Source: an uncultured Tateyamaria sp. (GTDB lineage Bacteria; Pseudomonadota; Alphaproteobacteria; Rhodobacterales; Rhodobacteraceae). From it: a stretch of DNA of 64,000 nt. The position numbers and the translations under genes were made by a program. The stretch lies in NCBI GenBank assembly GCA_947501275.1, contig CANMVD010000006.1, positions 113,028 to 177,027 on the forward strand, given 5' to 3'. This document shows positions 35,354 to 43,598 of the stretch, in pieces (positions within the stretch are counted from its first letter, which is position 1; each line of letters starts with the position of its first letter). A model generated the notes under the pieces. It saw only the letters and a list, made by a program, of their open reading frames with translations. It was not told the origin of the DNA and ran no database searches.

Positions 35354-35641
35354 TCAGGCCTTCGGCGTTAGATAATCAAGGCTCTCCTTGAGAATGAGCT
35401 TGTCCAGTTCCAGTTCGGCCACGATCTTCTTGCGTCGATCATTCTCTTTCTGCAGTGCCTTCAGATTGGCCATCTCCGATCGCCCCATCCCACCAAACCG
35501 CTTGCGCCATGCGTAGTAGGTCGCGTCACTGACACCAGCCGTTCCGCACGCTGTCGCGACATCCGAACCAGATGACAGGCTCAGCCCAACCTCACGCAAA
35601 AGCCGTAGTATATATTCATCCGAATACCGTTTCCGCGCCAT
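35354..35641 (-). mobile_element. IS3-family transposase orfA, orphan
   Basis: A 95-aa orfA: HTH MARKRYSDEYILRLLREVGL...GTAGVSDATYYAWRKRFGGM, then a leucine-zipper-like helix (NLKALQKENDRRKKIVAELELDKLILKESL). This is the IS3-family (IS407/IS511-like) first reading frame. The downstream orfB with the DDE domain is missing; other sequence follows its stop. Start at 35641 (MARKRYS); a 5-residue longer frame exists. Non-autonomous remnant. Confidence 0.8.
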
Positions 35642-35756
35642 CAATCCTGTCTCCAAACTGAGCCAACTTTGGCGCCGTTTTGGGGGGCCAAGACACGCCG
35701 CCGAAGGTCAAACCTGTGAGTGAGAGGAGCGGTTAAAAAAAGACCGGCCGCCGTCC

Positions 35757-36164
35757 TCCTGGTCGAACGAAAAACTCGATTTGCCGTCCTGTGCCGCAAC
35801 AACGACCGCGGCTCGACGCACTTCAGCAACAAGCTGATGGATGTGATGGAGCCCCTAGCCCCAACCGGCCCGGAAGTCGACCACCTATGACCGTGGCTTC
35901 GAGTTCCGTGCCTAGCGTAAGCTAAAATCCGGCGTCGGCACCGACAGCTGGTTATGTGATCCGCACACGCGCTGGCAGAAAGGTTCCGTTGAGAACCTGA
36001 ACAAGCGCGCCCGCCGATACTTACCACGCGACACCCAACCCGCGGCGCTTTCAAATCGCAATACGAAGGCGATCTACAGCCGCCTGAACTGCACACCCAG
36101 AAAGTGCCTCAGGTGGGGCACCCTGACTGAGGCTTTCAGAAAAGAAATGATGAAATTGATATAG
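35757..36164 (+). pseudogene. IS30-family transposase, C-terminal remnant
   Basis: Frame 1 reads VLLVERKTRFAVLCRNNDRG and on to EPLAPTGPEVDHL, then stops. After a shift the next frame gives TYDRGFEFRA-stop-RKLKSGVG, TDSWLCDPHTRWQKGSVENL and LNKRARRYLPRDT, ending MMKLI at 36164. These are IS30 transposase blocks (catalytic D and E in DPH...ENLNKRARR). The gene lacks its N-terminus, has a frameshift near 35885, and an in-frame TAG where Trp is expected (RAWRKLK). Dead element. Confidence 0.8.
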
Positions 36165-36260
36165 CAAAAAACGTCGCAACGACCCTTGAGCCAACATAGG
36201 AGGCCGAGAACACGAATAATTTATGAAACAAAGTCATTCAGCGCTCGTTTTAGGAGCATG

Positions 36261-37184
36261 ATGGACTCGCAAACTATGCAATCTTCAAGCTTCAAAGCGC
36301 TCATGGCCCTGCTTGGCGCTGGTGCCCTCCTCGGAATAGCCACCAACTTCGCAAAGTTGGCAGGCGATCTGGGGTTGCCACCGATCGCGTTTCTAGCGTG
36401 GTCACTCTTCGGCGCGGCGCTTATTCTCCTGGCGACATCAGTGGTTCGCGGTGTGAGCCCCCCGCTGACACGCCCGGCGGTAGAATATTACATTTTTGCG
36501 GCCCTACTTTCTACGGTTGGCTCCAACATCATTGTTGTGACGGCAACGCCAGAAGTGGGCGCGGGATTTGTGTCTCTTGCGATAACGCTACCCCCGATCC
36601 TTACATATGTGGGTGCGCTCTTCTTTCGTCTTGAAGGGTTCTCCTTGTTACGGTTCATCGGCGTTCTTCTCGCTCTGTCCGGAGCGGCGCTGGTGGCGCT
36701 CGGCAAATTGGAAGATCCGGACGCCAACGTGTTTTGGATCGGGCTGGCCCTGCTGGTCCCATTGATCCTCGCGGCGGGCAACTTGTATCGCACACTGCGC
36801 TGGCCCGAAGGCACATCAGCAGACGCGCTTGCACCAGGCATGCTTGTGACTGCGACCATGATGGTATTCATATTTGGGGCACTTACCCCCTACGAGTTGC
36901 TGCCAAAGGGTGCAGACCTGCCACAAATTGGACTGATCCTGGCACAGTCAGCTGTGTTCGCCGGTCAATTCCTATTGCTGTTCGTTTTGCAGAAGGCAGG
37001 AGGACCCGTCTTCCTCAGCCTACTCGGGGCCGTGGGAGCGCTGGTCGGCGTTCCCATCGCGGTCCTGCTCTTGTCGGAAAGCATTCCCACCAATCTCTTG
37101 CCAGCCAGCGGGCTCATCCTTGCCGGGATCATAGCGTTGAGTTGGACCAACACTGCGCGAAAGGACAAAGTCGATGACGGATAG
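36261..37184 (+). CDS. EamA/DMT-family transporter
   Basis: A 307-aa drug/metabolite transporter with ten hydrophobic segments in two repeats: about ALMALLGAGALLGIATNFAK and FLAWSLFGAALILLATSVVR in the first half, VFWIGLALLVPLILAAGNLY and later segments in the second. AGGAG at 36252-36256 supports a start at 36258-36261 (MDSQTMQSSSF); the frame from 36186 is too long. It overlaps ridA by 11 bp. Probably an exporter of a small metabolite. Confidence 0.85.
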   Translation: MDSQTMQSSSFKALMALLGAGALLGIATNFAKLAGDLGLPPIAFLAWSLFGAALILLATSVVRGVSPPLTRPAVEYYIFAALLSTVGSNIIVVTATPEVGAGFVSLAITLPPILTYVGALFFRLEGFSLLRFIGVLLALSGAALVALGKLEDPDANVFWIGLALLVPLILAAGNLYRTLRWPEGTSADALAPGMLVTATMMVFIFGALTPYELLPKGADLPQIGLILAQSAVFAGQFLLLFVLQKAGGPVFLSLLGAVGALVGVPIAVLLLSESIPTNLLPASGLILAGIIALSWTNTARKDKVDDG

Positions 37185-37620
37185 CCGAGATCCCAAAACA
37201 GGACTGTTGATACGAAACCCAGAGGGACTGCACGACCCTGAGCCCCTTGGGTATTCGCATCTCGCCATTTTCCCAACACAGGGTCGTCTGGTGAGCGTCG
37301 CTGGCCAGGGCGGCGGCCCCAACAAGGGCGACTTTGCTGATCAGACCCAGATTGCGTTCGAAAACATCGACAAAGCGATGAAGGCCGCCGGTGGTGATAT
37401 CGGCGGCGTGGGCAAGATCACGGCCTATATTGTTGATCACAGCGAAGAGAAGCACGCGGTTCTTATCGATGCCGTGAAATCAGCGTTTGGAGATCGGCTG
37501 ACGCCGACCTGCACTATCGTTCCGCTGACCCGACTGGGAACCGATCGCAATATGCTTGTCGAGATCGAAGCCTGGGGTGTCGTGCCGGACAATGCCGACT
37601 TGGATTCATCCAATGGTTAA
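37174..37620 (+). CDS. RidA (YjgF/UK114) family protein
   Basis: A 148-aa RidA-like protein. GYSHLAIFPTQGRLVSVAGQ, DQTQIAFENIDKAMKAAGGD and the C-terminal RLGTDRNMLVEIEAWGVV match the family, which hydrolyses reactive enamines/imines. The usual catalytic Arg of the ..P.R. motif is not clear here, so it may be one of the non-deaminase subfamilies. Overlaps both neighbours, forming a DMT-RidA-cupin operon. Confidence 0.85.
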   Translation: MTDSRDPKTGLLIRNPEGLHDPEPLGYSHLAIFPTQGRLVSVAGQGGGPNKGDFADQTQIAFENIDKAMKAAGGDIGGVGKITAYIVDHSEEKHAVLIDAVKSAFGDRLTPTCTIVPLTRLGTDRNMLVEIEAWGVVPDNADLDSSNG

Positions 37621-37978
37621 GAAACACGCGCCAAGATCTGCCGTAAAACTGAGCCGTGCCGACTGGGCATCTGACGACCTTCCCTGGCGAGGGGGAATTG
37701 GTGGGGATGAGCTTAACACCGACGTCATCATCCTCTTTGTGACCAGCGAGGACATCGGCGATGGTCCCAGCTTGCATGTCCACCCTTATGATGAGGTCTT
37801 CATCATAAGAGAGGGCAATGCGCGGTTCACAATCGGCGAAGAGATCATCGAGGCAACCGAAGGCGATGTATTGATGGGCCCTGCCAATGTACCGCATGCT
37901 TACGAGAACGTAGGTCCCGGCGCCCTTCTCACAACGGACCTTCACCTAAGCCGAGAGTGGATACAAACTGACCTGTAG
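37613..37978 (+). CDS. Cupin-domain protein
   Basis: A 121-aa single cupin. Motif 1 is LHVHPYDEVFIIREGNARFTIGEE (His-x-His ... Glu); motif 2 is GPANVPHAYENVG. Probably a metal-binding small enzyme or sensor. Start at 37613 (MVKKHAPRSA) overlaps the ridA stop by 8 bp. A decayed second copy of its C-terminus lies near 42.5 kb. Confidence 0.85.
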   Translation: MVKKHAPRSAVKLSRADWASDDLPWRGGIGGDELNTDVIILFVTSEDIGDGPSLHVHPYDEVFIIREGNARFTIGEEIIEATEGDVLMGPANVPHAYENVGPGALLTTDLHLSREWIQTDL

Positions 37979-38080
37979 ACAGCCCATTTGTTGATACTCC
38001 CCAGAACTCGTGGAAGCTTGAGTTCAATTCAACTTATGACCCACCGAAACTAGCAGTTCCTTCGTTTGAGAAAACATTGA

Positions 38081-38602
38081 TCATCCGAAGTCAGGTTCGG
38101 TTTTGGCCAAACGGTTAACAAAGTTGGTTAACACATTGGTGGCCACCCAACCCGCCGCCGCAATAAAATCTTCCGGCGCGAGGCCATCTCTCCTGAATTC
38201 TTCTACTTCTTCCTCTGGGACAGCTCCTTGTTTCTCCATCATGCGGAGGACCAGCGCCGTGAAGGCTTGCCGCCTGGGAGTCTTGGAATCTCCTTTGAGG
38301 TTGAGCGCGATCTCTTCGTCATCGCTGCCATATCGCATTGCCGCCCCTGAATGCGCTCCGATACAGTACGTGCATCCGTTGTAGGCGGAGACGGTCAAGG
38401 CGACCGCTTCGGCGTCCCCCCCGCCGAGTGGATCATCGCCAAGAGCGTCGCGCATCGCCAGATAGGCTTTGAGCGTGCCGGGATGTGCCGCAAGAACCTT
38501 CGCGACATTTGGCACCATTCCGAACTTTGCTTCGACAGCGGCGAGCGCCTCGCGCGATGCTTCGGGGGATTGCACGGCGGTAATCTCTTCAAACAGCGTC
38601 AT
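38081..38602 (-). CDS. Carboxymuconolactone decarboxylase / AhpD-like peroxidase family
   Basis: A 173-aa AhpD-fold protein. The redox motif CTYCIGAHSGAAMR (CxxC-x3-H) is present at residues about 77-84, as in alkylhydroperoxidase AhpD and related enzymes. EIALNLKGDSKTPRRQAFTALVLRM is the following helix pair. It shares a 4-bp overlap with the TetR gene. Confidence 0.88.
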   Translation of the reverse strand: MTLFEEITAVQSPEASREALAAVEAKFGMVPNVAKVLAAHPGTLKAYLAMRDALGDDPLGGGDAEAVALTVSAYNGCTYCIGAHSGAAMRYGSDDEEIALNLKGDSKTPRRQAFTALVLRMMEKQGAVPEEEVEEFRRDGLAPEDFIAAAGWVATNVLTNFVNRLAKTEPDFG

Positions 38603-39204
38603 GGTGTCTGTCCTTCTGGAAGATATGGGGAAACCCAGTTCACGAGAAACCCCTTAAGATGCTTGGAAAGGGCAGCGCGGTCCGTGCTTGCCATTGCCAT
38701 TTGTTGAAAGCCCATCAGGATCGTCGCCGTCATGACGGTAAGACGCTTGGGATCAATATCTGGCCTGAGTTTGCCAGCCGCAATGGATCGCTCAATGAGC
38801 GCGAGGATCGTGTCCTGTTTCTCCTGAAAGAACTCCAACGACTTCTGCGTCAGGACCTCGGGTGCGCCCGCTTCGGTGATGATCTGCGAGCAGATACAGC
38901 TTGCGGTTCGATCTGACGTCGGCAGCCAATTCACAAATCCATCTTCGATTGCGGTCAGGTAGGCAACGAAATCGTCCGGGTTTTCCGCGATGATGTCGTT
39001 CATCATCTGCATGCTGCTTGCGCGATAGCGATCGACGGTTTCGTTCGCGAGGCTTTCCTTGCTTTTGAAATGATGATGCAAGTTGGGTCGCGTGGTTTCG
39101 ATCTCGCGGGCAATGTCCGCAAAATTCAGCGCATCGTAGCCCCCGGCTTTCATCTGCCGATCCGCCACGTCCAGCGCAGCTTCGCGTGTGCTTTTCTCTG
39201 TCAT
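38599..39204 (-). CDS. TetR-family transcriptional regulator
   Basis: A 201-aa TetR protein. HTH at residues about 20-55: YDALNFADIAREIETTRPNLHHHFKSKESL. The C-terminal domain resembles TetR_C (SIAAGKLRPDIDPKRLTVMTATILMGFQQ). It lies between the AhpD-like and SRPBCC genes (4-bp overlap at each end), so all three are one operon. The ACTTACATGTAAGT palindrome upstream is the likely operator. Confidence 0.88.
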   Translation of the reverse strand: MTEKSTREAALDVADRQMKAGGYDALNFADIAREIETTRPNLHHHFKSKESLANETVDRYRASSMQMMNDIIAENPDDFVAYLTAIEDGFVNWLPTSDRTASCICSQIITEAGAPEVLTQKSLEFFQEKQDTILALIERSIAAGKLRPDIDPKRLTVMTATILMGFQQMAMASTDRAALSKHLKGFLVNWVSPYLPEGQTP

Positions 39205-39725
39205 CTGGATTTTCTTTGTTTCTTGGCAAACTTCGCCATCGCCTTTTTCTTCCGGGGATGGGGTTCGCCATGTTCGATATAGTGTTTCGCCTCTTCCGCC
39301 ATTTCAGAGAGGACACGGGTCAGGTTCTTTTTCATGAACCCGCCCATCAACACGCCCATTATACCTTTGATCTCCATATCTGTTTGTCCGCGAACATGTG
39401 TGCGCCCGTTTTCTTCCGAGAAATGCCATCCGTTAATGGCGTTCTGAACAAATCCCGGCAGCCCGTCATAAAGACTGTATCGTATGCGCGACATGGGTTC
39501 GAACTCAATGATGCGTTCCTTTGTGTCGCTGAACCCTGCGGCCGCAATTTTGCACGCGCGCTCACCATGATCCGAACCGTTGACCGGTGGTGCCGAGCCG
39601 ACGGACGCATTGACGCCCGATGACCACTTTTCGATGCCGGCAAAGTCCTGCGCCATGACGGCCCAAACCTGTTCCAAAGGGGCGTCTACCGTTGCTTGTG
39701 ACGTGGCGGTGATCTGCTTGACCAT
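39201..39725 (-). CDS. SRPBCC-family protein
   Basis: A 174-aa polyketide-cyclase-like protein: ATVDAPLEQVWAVMAQDFAGIEKWSSGV, RIIEFEPMSRIRYSLYDGLPGFVQNA and TDMEIKGIMGVLMGGFMKKN. A very basic C-terminus (PHPRKKKAMAKFAKKQRKSR). Start at 39725 (MVKQITATSQ) follows GGAGA; the upstream frame is unsupported. First gene of the SRPBCC-TetR-AhpD operon, divergent from the MAPEG gene. Confidence 0.85.
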   Translation of the reverse strand: MVKQITATSQATVDAPLEQVWAVMAQDFAGIEKWSSGVNASVGSAPPVNGSDHGERACKIAAAGFSDTKERIIEFEPMSRIRYSLYDGLPGFVQNAINGWHFSEENGRTHVRGQTDMEIKGIMGVLMGGFMKKNLTRVLSEMAEEAKHYIEHGEPHPRKKKAMAKFAKKQRKSR

Positions 39726-39749
39726 GTGTCTCTCCTTTTCGTGATATTG

Positions 39750-39763
39750 ACTTACATGTAAGT
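39750..39763. promoter_or_regulatory. ACTTACATGTAAGT palindrome, candidate TetR operator
   Basis: A perfect 14-bp palindrome with an overlapping second half-site (TTACATGTAAGTAAGTGTCA), in the 78-bp divergent gap between the SRPBCC-TetR-AhpD operon and the MAPEG operon. It could control both. Confidence 0.6.
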
Positions 39764-39803
39764 AAGTGTCAATCATTTCGAAAAGCAAGCACTGGAAAGA
39801 AAA

Positions 39804-40238
39804 ATGTCCCTCCCAATCATAACTGCGCTTACGGCAGCTCTTCTTCTCATCCTTCAGCAGATCCTGATGATCACCGTCGGAGCCCATCGCGGCGGTGTTA
39901 AGGTCGGTGCGGGAAGTGGGGGCGACACGTCCCTCGAACGGAAGATCAGGCGTCACGGGAACCTTGCAGAAAACGCGCCGATCTTCCTTCTGGCGTTAGC
40001 GTTCCTTGAGCTTTCGGATGCGCCGGAAAGGATCGTGGGCACACTTGCTGCTGCCTTTGTCGTCGCGCGCCTGCTTCACATGCTCGCGTTTGCATCCGAG
40101 GCCGGTTCTCACCTTGCCCAAGGCAGTTTCATCTTTCCGGCCATGCGTTCCGTGGGCGCGGTCTCGACCGCGCTGATTGGCATTGGTACCGGCATTTACC
40201 TGCTTGTGCGCGTCTATCCCCTGTTCGGAGGAGCATGA
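39804..40238 (+). CDS. MAPEG-family membrane protein
   Basis: A 144-aa protein with four membrane helices: LPIITALTAALLLILQQILM, NLAENAPIFLLALAFLEL, VGTLAAAFVVARLLHMLAFA and VGAVSTALIGIGTGIYLLVR. LERKIRRHGNLAENAP is the MAPEG signature, seen in microsomal glutathione transferases. First gene of a plus-strand operon and coupled to the next gene by ATGA. Detoxification role by family. Confidence 0.85.
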   Translation: MSLPIITALTAALLLILQQILMITVGAHRGGVKVGAGSGGDTSLERKIRRHGNLAENAPIFLLALAFLELSDAPERIVGTLAAAFVVARLLHMLAFASEAGSHLAQGSFIFPAMRSVGAVSTALIGIGTGIYLLVRVYPLFGGA

Positions 40239-40843
40239 TGTGGCGGGCACGAGGTCCAACCGTTGCTATGCTCTGGCTGGCTGTAAGCCTTTGTGTGCCC
40301 GAGACCGCAATGGCTGACATTCGGGAAAACTGCCTTTCACCTCGGCAGGTTCAGCTTCTTGATGCGCTACAAGCCGAGGTGGGAGCCGGACGACATCAGG
40401 TCACGTCAGTGGTCGATTTGAACGCACCCCCGTCAGAGATCTACCGCGCCGCTACGGAAGTTGATCAGATGGCCAGCTGGATGGCAGGCCTGCAATCTGG
40501 TGCATACGAAGCGCGGGCGCCGGATGAACCGATCAGCATTGGAATGGTCCGACGTCTGTCGTTTGGATCCGTCGCCGATGTCGAAGAGATCGTCGCCGCA
40601 AATCCCCCGTCCGTGTTCGCGTATCGAATTACTGGCGGCATGCCCGTTTCCAACCATCTGGCGGTCATGTTGCTCGAGCTTGTTGGCGACGGGTCGACCC
40701 GATTTTCCTGGCACCAGTACTTTGACGGCGCCGCGTTTTCACCTATCGCGATGATCCAGAAGCGCCAACTCAACGGCTTCGTGTCCACTAGCCTAGAGAC
40801 ACTTCGCGAAAAATACGGCGGCAAAACCCTCACCTCTTGCTAA
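40235..40843 (+). CDS. Secreted SRPBCC-family protein
   Basis: A 202-aa protein with a signal peptide (MMWRARGPTVAMLWLAVSLC...AMA). The mature part is SRPBCC-like: TSVVDLNAPPSEIYRAATEVDQMASWMAGLQ, PPSVFAYRITGGMPVSNHLAVMLL, TRFSWHQYFDGAAFSP. A periplasmic hydrophobic-ligand binder is a plausible role. Its ATG overlaps the MAPEG stop by ATGA. Confidence 0.8.
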   Translation: MMWRARGPTVAMLWLAVSLCVPETAMADIRENCLSPRQVQLLDALQAEVGAGRHQVTSVVDLNAPPSEIYRAATEVDQMASWMAGLQSGAYEARAPDEPISIGMVRRLSFGSVADVEEIVAANPPSVFAYRITGGMPVSNHLAVMLLELVGDGSTRFSWHQYFDGAAFSPIAMIQKRQLNGFVSTSLETLREKYGGKTLTSC

Positions 40844-40860
40844 CAGAAACGGAGATCCCG

Positions 40861-41370
40861 ATGACGACCACAATACTTCCACACGGCTTAGTAAAAATTG
40901 GCGCAATGACAATCCTGGCGGCAGTTATGTCCACGAGTGTCGCCTTTTCAGATGACGCAGCGACGCTGGCCCCGGTTGAAAGGTTCTATGAGGCGTTCAA
41001 CAGCCAAAATCCGACGCTACTTGGTGACGTTCTAGCCCCCGATTTTGTTGTCCACGGGACGTCGCCGTCTCTGCCAGACGGAAACGCCGCAGCACTCGGT
41101 CAAGCATTTCAGGCTTTCGCAGGGGGTGTTCCCGACTTGAATTACGAAATTCTCTCCACGCATGTTTCCGGTGATTTTGTCACTGTGCGCGGAACCGTAA
41201 CCGGAACCCATACCGGCCCGCTGTTCGGAATGCCGGCGACCGGCACAAAGGTCGAATTCGGGGCCATCGACATCCACCGCGTCGCAGACGGTCAGGTCGT
41301 AGAAAGCTGGCACGTCGAGGACTTTGCGACAATGCTGCGTCAGATCGGAGCGCTGCCAAGCGGCAACTGA
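40861..41370 (+). CDS. SnoaL-like ester cyclase family protein with signal peptide
   Basis: A 169-aa protein. Signal peptide: ILPHGLVKIGAMTILAAVMS, cleaved near AFSDDA. Then a SnoaL/NTF2 fold: APVERFYEAFNSQNPTLLGDVLAPDFVVHGT, HTGPLFGMPATGTKVEFGAIDIHRVADGQVVESWHVED. The GxPATGxxV and WHVxD blocks are ester-cyclase-like. Start at 40861 has GGAG six bases upstream. Periplasmic location is unusual for the family. Confidence 0.8.
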   Translation: MTTTILPHGLVKIGAMTILAAVMSTSVAFSDDAATLAPVERFYEAFNSQNPTLLGDVLAPDFVVHGTSPSLPDGNAAALGQAFQAFAGGVPDLNYEILSTHVSGDFVTVRGTVTGTHTGPLFGMPATGTKVEFGAIDIHRVADGQVVESWHVEDFATMLRQIGALPSGN

Positions 41371-41460
41371 CGCACCCTCACTTTCCAAGAAATAGCTAAA
41401 TCAAGCGCTGTCTCAAAGCAGTGCGTCTAAATCCAGCATCCAATCACTGGGAGATACAAA

Positions 41461-42072
41461 ATGAAAACAATCAAAGTCATGGGCGAGCTCACCATACGAA
41501 GTGCATGTATCGCACTATTTGCTACGGCGGGACTTCAACCCGCCTACGCCCAGTCCGCGGTTGAAGTAACCCAAATGGATGAAGCTTTCCAACAGTTCAT
41601 GGTCAAATCCGAAGTTGAAACGGCACTCAGTTGTTGGGCGCGTGGCATGGACCTCACTCTCCGTGGCAATGCCGACGCCGCCTTGGCCGCCTGGAATGCC
41701 TGTTACGCACATCCTGACTATCAGTTCCGGGTGTTCTTCCAAGGTCAAACCATCAAGGGAGCGGGCGCGGAAGGTCGGGCGCAAAGCAATGTCCAGACCG
41801 GGGGGATGTTCGGATACGTGAACGCCTACCATTTCATCTCCAACGTCGAAGTGACCGCCGCAAATGAAGATTCAGCGTCTGCTATAGCGCTGCAAACAGC
41901 AGATCACTTCCGTGAAGACGGAACGGTGGAACGAACGTGGGGTGTTATCGCCGTCGAATTTGTTCGCGACGATTCTGGCCAACTTCTCGCTGTGGACGAG
42001 ACTATGGATATCCGAAACATGAGTGGTTTTGCTGGGCTCCCTGCCCCGGCAGCCATGCTGCAACAGCAGTGA
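41461..42072 (+). CDS. Secreted NTF2-like protein, unknown function
   Basis: A 203-aa protein with a signal peptide (IRSACIALFATAGLQPAYA). The mature part has a NTF2-like look: MDEAFQQFMVKSEVETALSC, WARGMDLTLRGNADAALAAW, VERTWGVIAVEFVRDDSGQL. Three cysteines. Assignment to the NTF2 fold is tentative. Last gene of the MAPEG operon, 90 bp after the ester-cyclase stop, with GGGAG upstream of ATG. Confidence 0.65.
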   Translation: MKTIKVMGELTIRSACIALFATAGLQPAYAQSAVEVTQMDEAFQQFMVKSEVETALSCWARGMDLTLRGNADAALAAWNACYAHPDYQFRVFFQGQTIKGAGAEGRAQSNVQTGGMFGYVNAYHFISNVEVTAANEDSASAIALQTADHFREDGTVERTWGVIAVEFVRDDSGQLLAVDETMDIRNMSGFAGLPAPAAMLQQQ

Positions 42073-42257
42073 CTGATTTTGTGGCTACCATGCACTGGCT
42101 GTTTCGCTGTGCAGGGTAGCGACCCCTCAACCCCACGGGAGATGGTTAGCAAAACAGACGACGGTAGTCTTCTAACAGATACCAAAAAACAGGCCTGATC
42201 GCTTTGATCTCTTTCTTTTTCGACGGCGTTTTGCCCGTTGGAGAAAGGAGGCCTGAA

Positions 42258-42537
42258 ATGACTAGAGAACCCCACCCCACGTCATCGCGTTGCTCAAGGT
42301 CGACGAAATGGAGGCCGTCAAAACGAAGTATGTGGCCTCCTGTCGGAAATCAACGCGAGGCATGGAGCATAGGCGCTTGTCGCGACGTTACGGACCGAAG
42401 CTGTCGAGGACGATGCAAAAGAGGTTGATGAGCTGATAGGCCTTCAAACGGTCCGCGTGCCAACGAGAACATCGGTTCCGGCGCTCTCCTCACCACAGAT
42501 ATTCGCCGCAGCCGGGAGTAGATACAGACGGACTTGC
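42258..42537 (+). pseudogene. Decayed gene(s) including a cupin C-terminal copy
   Basis: A strong ribosome site (AAAGGAGG) precedes ATG 42258, but the frame breaks after a few codons (MTREPH, then HVIALLKVDEMEAVKTKY in another frame). From about 42395 the DNA aligns with the end of the cupin gene at 37.8-37.98 kb: ACGAGAAC-x-T, then GALLTTDIRRSRE-stop-IQTDL against GALLTTDLHLSREWIQTDL. The cupin Trp codon TGG is TAG here. Rest of the gap 42073-42656 shows no gene. Confidence 0.6.
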
Positions 42538-42656
42538 AGGTTCAAAATCGATCACGCGGCTCTCCTGGATCGACGTCGTCGTCGCTAAAACAAAAAATGC
42601 TTCGTGCAGCTTACCGCCTGTCAACTGGCCTCGCTTACCAGTTTGGCCGTTCTTGC

Positions 42657-43598
42657 TCAGATGGCAGGTTCTAAGTAGACGACCGCAAAGTCCTGACACT
42701 CATCGACGAAGACCTCTTTGGCCGTCCATCCAGAACGTTCTGCCATTTGTTCAATGCGCTCAAACGTGTACTTGTGACTGCTCTCTGTATGGATGCTCTC
42801 ACCAAACCGCATCGAGAACTCCTTGCCATCGACAAAAAACCTCGTTGCACGTTGCGCGACCAGATGCATTTCGATCCGGGACGTGCGTGCGTTCCACCGG
42901 GCTTCGTGCAGGAAAGCGGACACATCAATTGTGGCACCAGCCTCGCGGTTCAACCGGTGTAGAAGGTTGAGGTTGAAGGCGGCTGTCACGCCGGCTGCGT
43001 CATCATAGGCTGCGATAAGTCGATCAACTGCCTTGACCAGATCAACCCCAAGTAGGAAACCCTTCACATTTGGCCAATGGCTGACACGCGCCATCAGATC
43101 GACCGCAGCATCGCTTTCGAGATTGCCCAAAGTGGACCCTGGAAAAAAAGCAACCTTCGGCATGTCCTGCGTCTTGGGAGTGAACGTCATGGGTTCCATG
43201 AAGTCGGCCACGACAGGGTGCACCGGAATCGAAGGGAAATCCTCCGCAAGGATCGTTGCAGTTTCGAGCAGAAATTCGCCGGAAATATCCAAGGGAACAT
43301 AGCCGCCGATCTGATCGACGCCATCAAGCAGCAGCCGGGTTTTCGTGCTGGCTCCGCTTCCCAATTCCACCAGTGCCGCGCCATCGGGGAAAAGACGCGA
43401 GATCGTAGCAATGTTGTCTTGCAGGATCTTGGTCTCCGTTCGGGTCGGATAGTATTCCGGCAAAAAGGTGATCTCTTCGAAAAGCGCGCTGCCTGCATGG
43501 TCATAGAACCATTTGGCCTCAAGCGTCTTTTGCGCCGTTGACAAACCTGCCCGGGCAGATGCGCCAAGAAGCGTGTTGTTTCGGATTGGTTTGTTCAT
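42657..43598 (-). CDS. egtD: L-histidine N-alpha-methyltransferase EgtD
   Basis: A 313-aa SAM methyltransferase of the EgtD (DUF2260) family. KWFYDHAGSALFEEITFLPEYYPTRTE is the EgtD signature; ALVELGSGASTKTRLLL is the SAM-binding GxGxxT loop; FPGSTLGNLE and the C-terminal HTESSHKYTFERI (substrate pocket) also fit. It trimethylates histidine to hercynine. Start at 43598 (MNKPIRNNTLL) overlaps the egtB stop by ATGA. Confidence 0.92.
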   Translation of the reverse strand: MNKPIRNNTLLGASARAGLSTAQKTLEAKWFYDHAGSALFEEITFLPEYYPTRTETKILQDNIATISRLFPDGAALVELGSGASTKTRLLLDGVDQIGGYVPLDISGEFLLETATILAEDFPSIPVHPVVADFMEPMTFTPKTQDMPKVAFFPGSTLGNLESDAAVDLMARVSHWPNVKGFLLGVDLVKAVDRLIAAYDDAAGVTAAFNLNLLHRLNREAGATIDVSAFLHEARWNARTSRIEMHLVAQRATRFFVDGKEFSMRFGESIHTESSHKYTFERIEQMAERSGWTAKEVFVDECQDFAVVYLEPAI

